In this document: piece after piece, positions 5,590 to 5,610 of the stretch
Position numbering within the stretch: the first letter of the stretch is position 1
Layout of the letters: every line of letters starts with the position of its first letter
DNA from: an uncultured Chloroflexota bacterium
GTDB taxonomy: Bacteria; Chloroflexota; Dehalococcoidia; Lucifugimonadales; CAJWER01
Direction: 5' to 3'
NCBI GenBank assembly: GCA_913030785.1
Contig: CAJWER010000199.1
Span: 1 to 5,610 of the forward strand
Length of the DNA stretch: 5,610 nt
Notes under the pieces: generated by a model
What the model was told of the DNA's origin: nothing
The model's input: only the letters and a program-made list of their open reading frames with translations
The model's database searches: none
Translations under genes and position numbers: made by a program

Positions 5590-5610
5590 ATGTTAGAGCG
5601 GAAACTCTCT
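5590..5610 (+). CDS. Possible start of a downstream gene (3' partial)
   Basis: ATG 5590 opens a frame (MLERKLS) that is still open at the window edge. Only seven codons are visible and no ribosome binding site precedes it. The sole support is its position, 28 bases after a promoter-like hexamer, mirroring the 29 bases between copy 1 and the lipoprotein start. Confidence 0.3.

Noticed and set aside
1..5610. tRNA, rRNA, CRISPR array, insertion sequence or transposase
   Set aside because: No cloverleaf, spaced direct repeats, terminal inverted repeats or transposase motifs were seen on either strand by eye.

Overview
The window is about 5.6 kb of GC-rich bacterial DNA in which every supported gene lies on the + strand. 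The species cannot be fixed from the sequence. The large FAD-oxidoreductase/GcvT fusion protein and the other small families would fit a free-living bacterium such as a Chloroflexota (SAR202/Dehalococcoidia-like), actinobacterial or alphaproteobacterial lineage. That placement is inference only. The GC-rich, densely packed left part contrasts with a more AT-rich, gene-poor middle.

Layout. (1) 2-1480: the 3' part of a dimethylglycine/sarcosine dehydrogenase-like flavoprotein with a C-terminal GcvT (folate-binding) module; its FAD-binding N-terminus lies upstream of the window. (2) 1481/1484-2428: a homocysteine S-methyltransferase family enzyme with all three predicted zinc cysteines. (3) 2443-3291: a GNAT acetyltransferase. 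These three are nearly contiguous (0-3 nt and 14 nt gaps) and probably form one operon. Genes 1 and 2 together suggest one-carbon metabolism: oxidative demethylation of N-methylated glycine onto tetrahydrofolate, plus methyl transfer to homocysteine.

(4) 3292-3740 is a gene graveyard. It holds a DUF1801-like gene broken by a one-base frameshift and cut off at its C-terminus, running directly into what looks like the last transmembrane helix of a transporter in another frame. (5) 3741-3886 is an AT-rich leader with a GC-rich imperfect hairpin. It precedes a small cupin protein (3887-4222). (6) 4358-5392: a secreted lipoprotein-like protein with a lipobox, an EF-hand-like acidic loop, a degenerate zincin-like ExxH helix and a C-terminal membrane helix. 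(7) The last 218 bases are non-coding apart from a possible new gene start at 5590.

The most notable non-coding signal is a repeated promoter/operator-like element, TATACTGCC-N3-AGAGGCAG. It occurs upstream of the lipoprotein gene (4323-4342) and again at 5556-5575, each time 28-29 bases before an ATG, and each time carrying a CTGCC/GGCAG inverted repeat that overlaps the end of the -10-like box. No complete new defence or mobile system is visible; the window otherwise reads as metabolic genes plus a decayed stretch.
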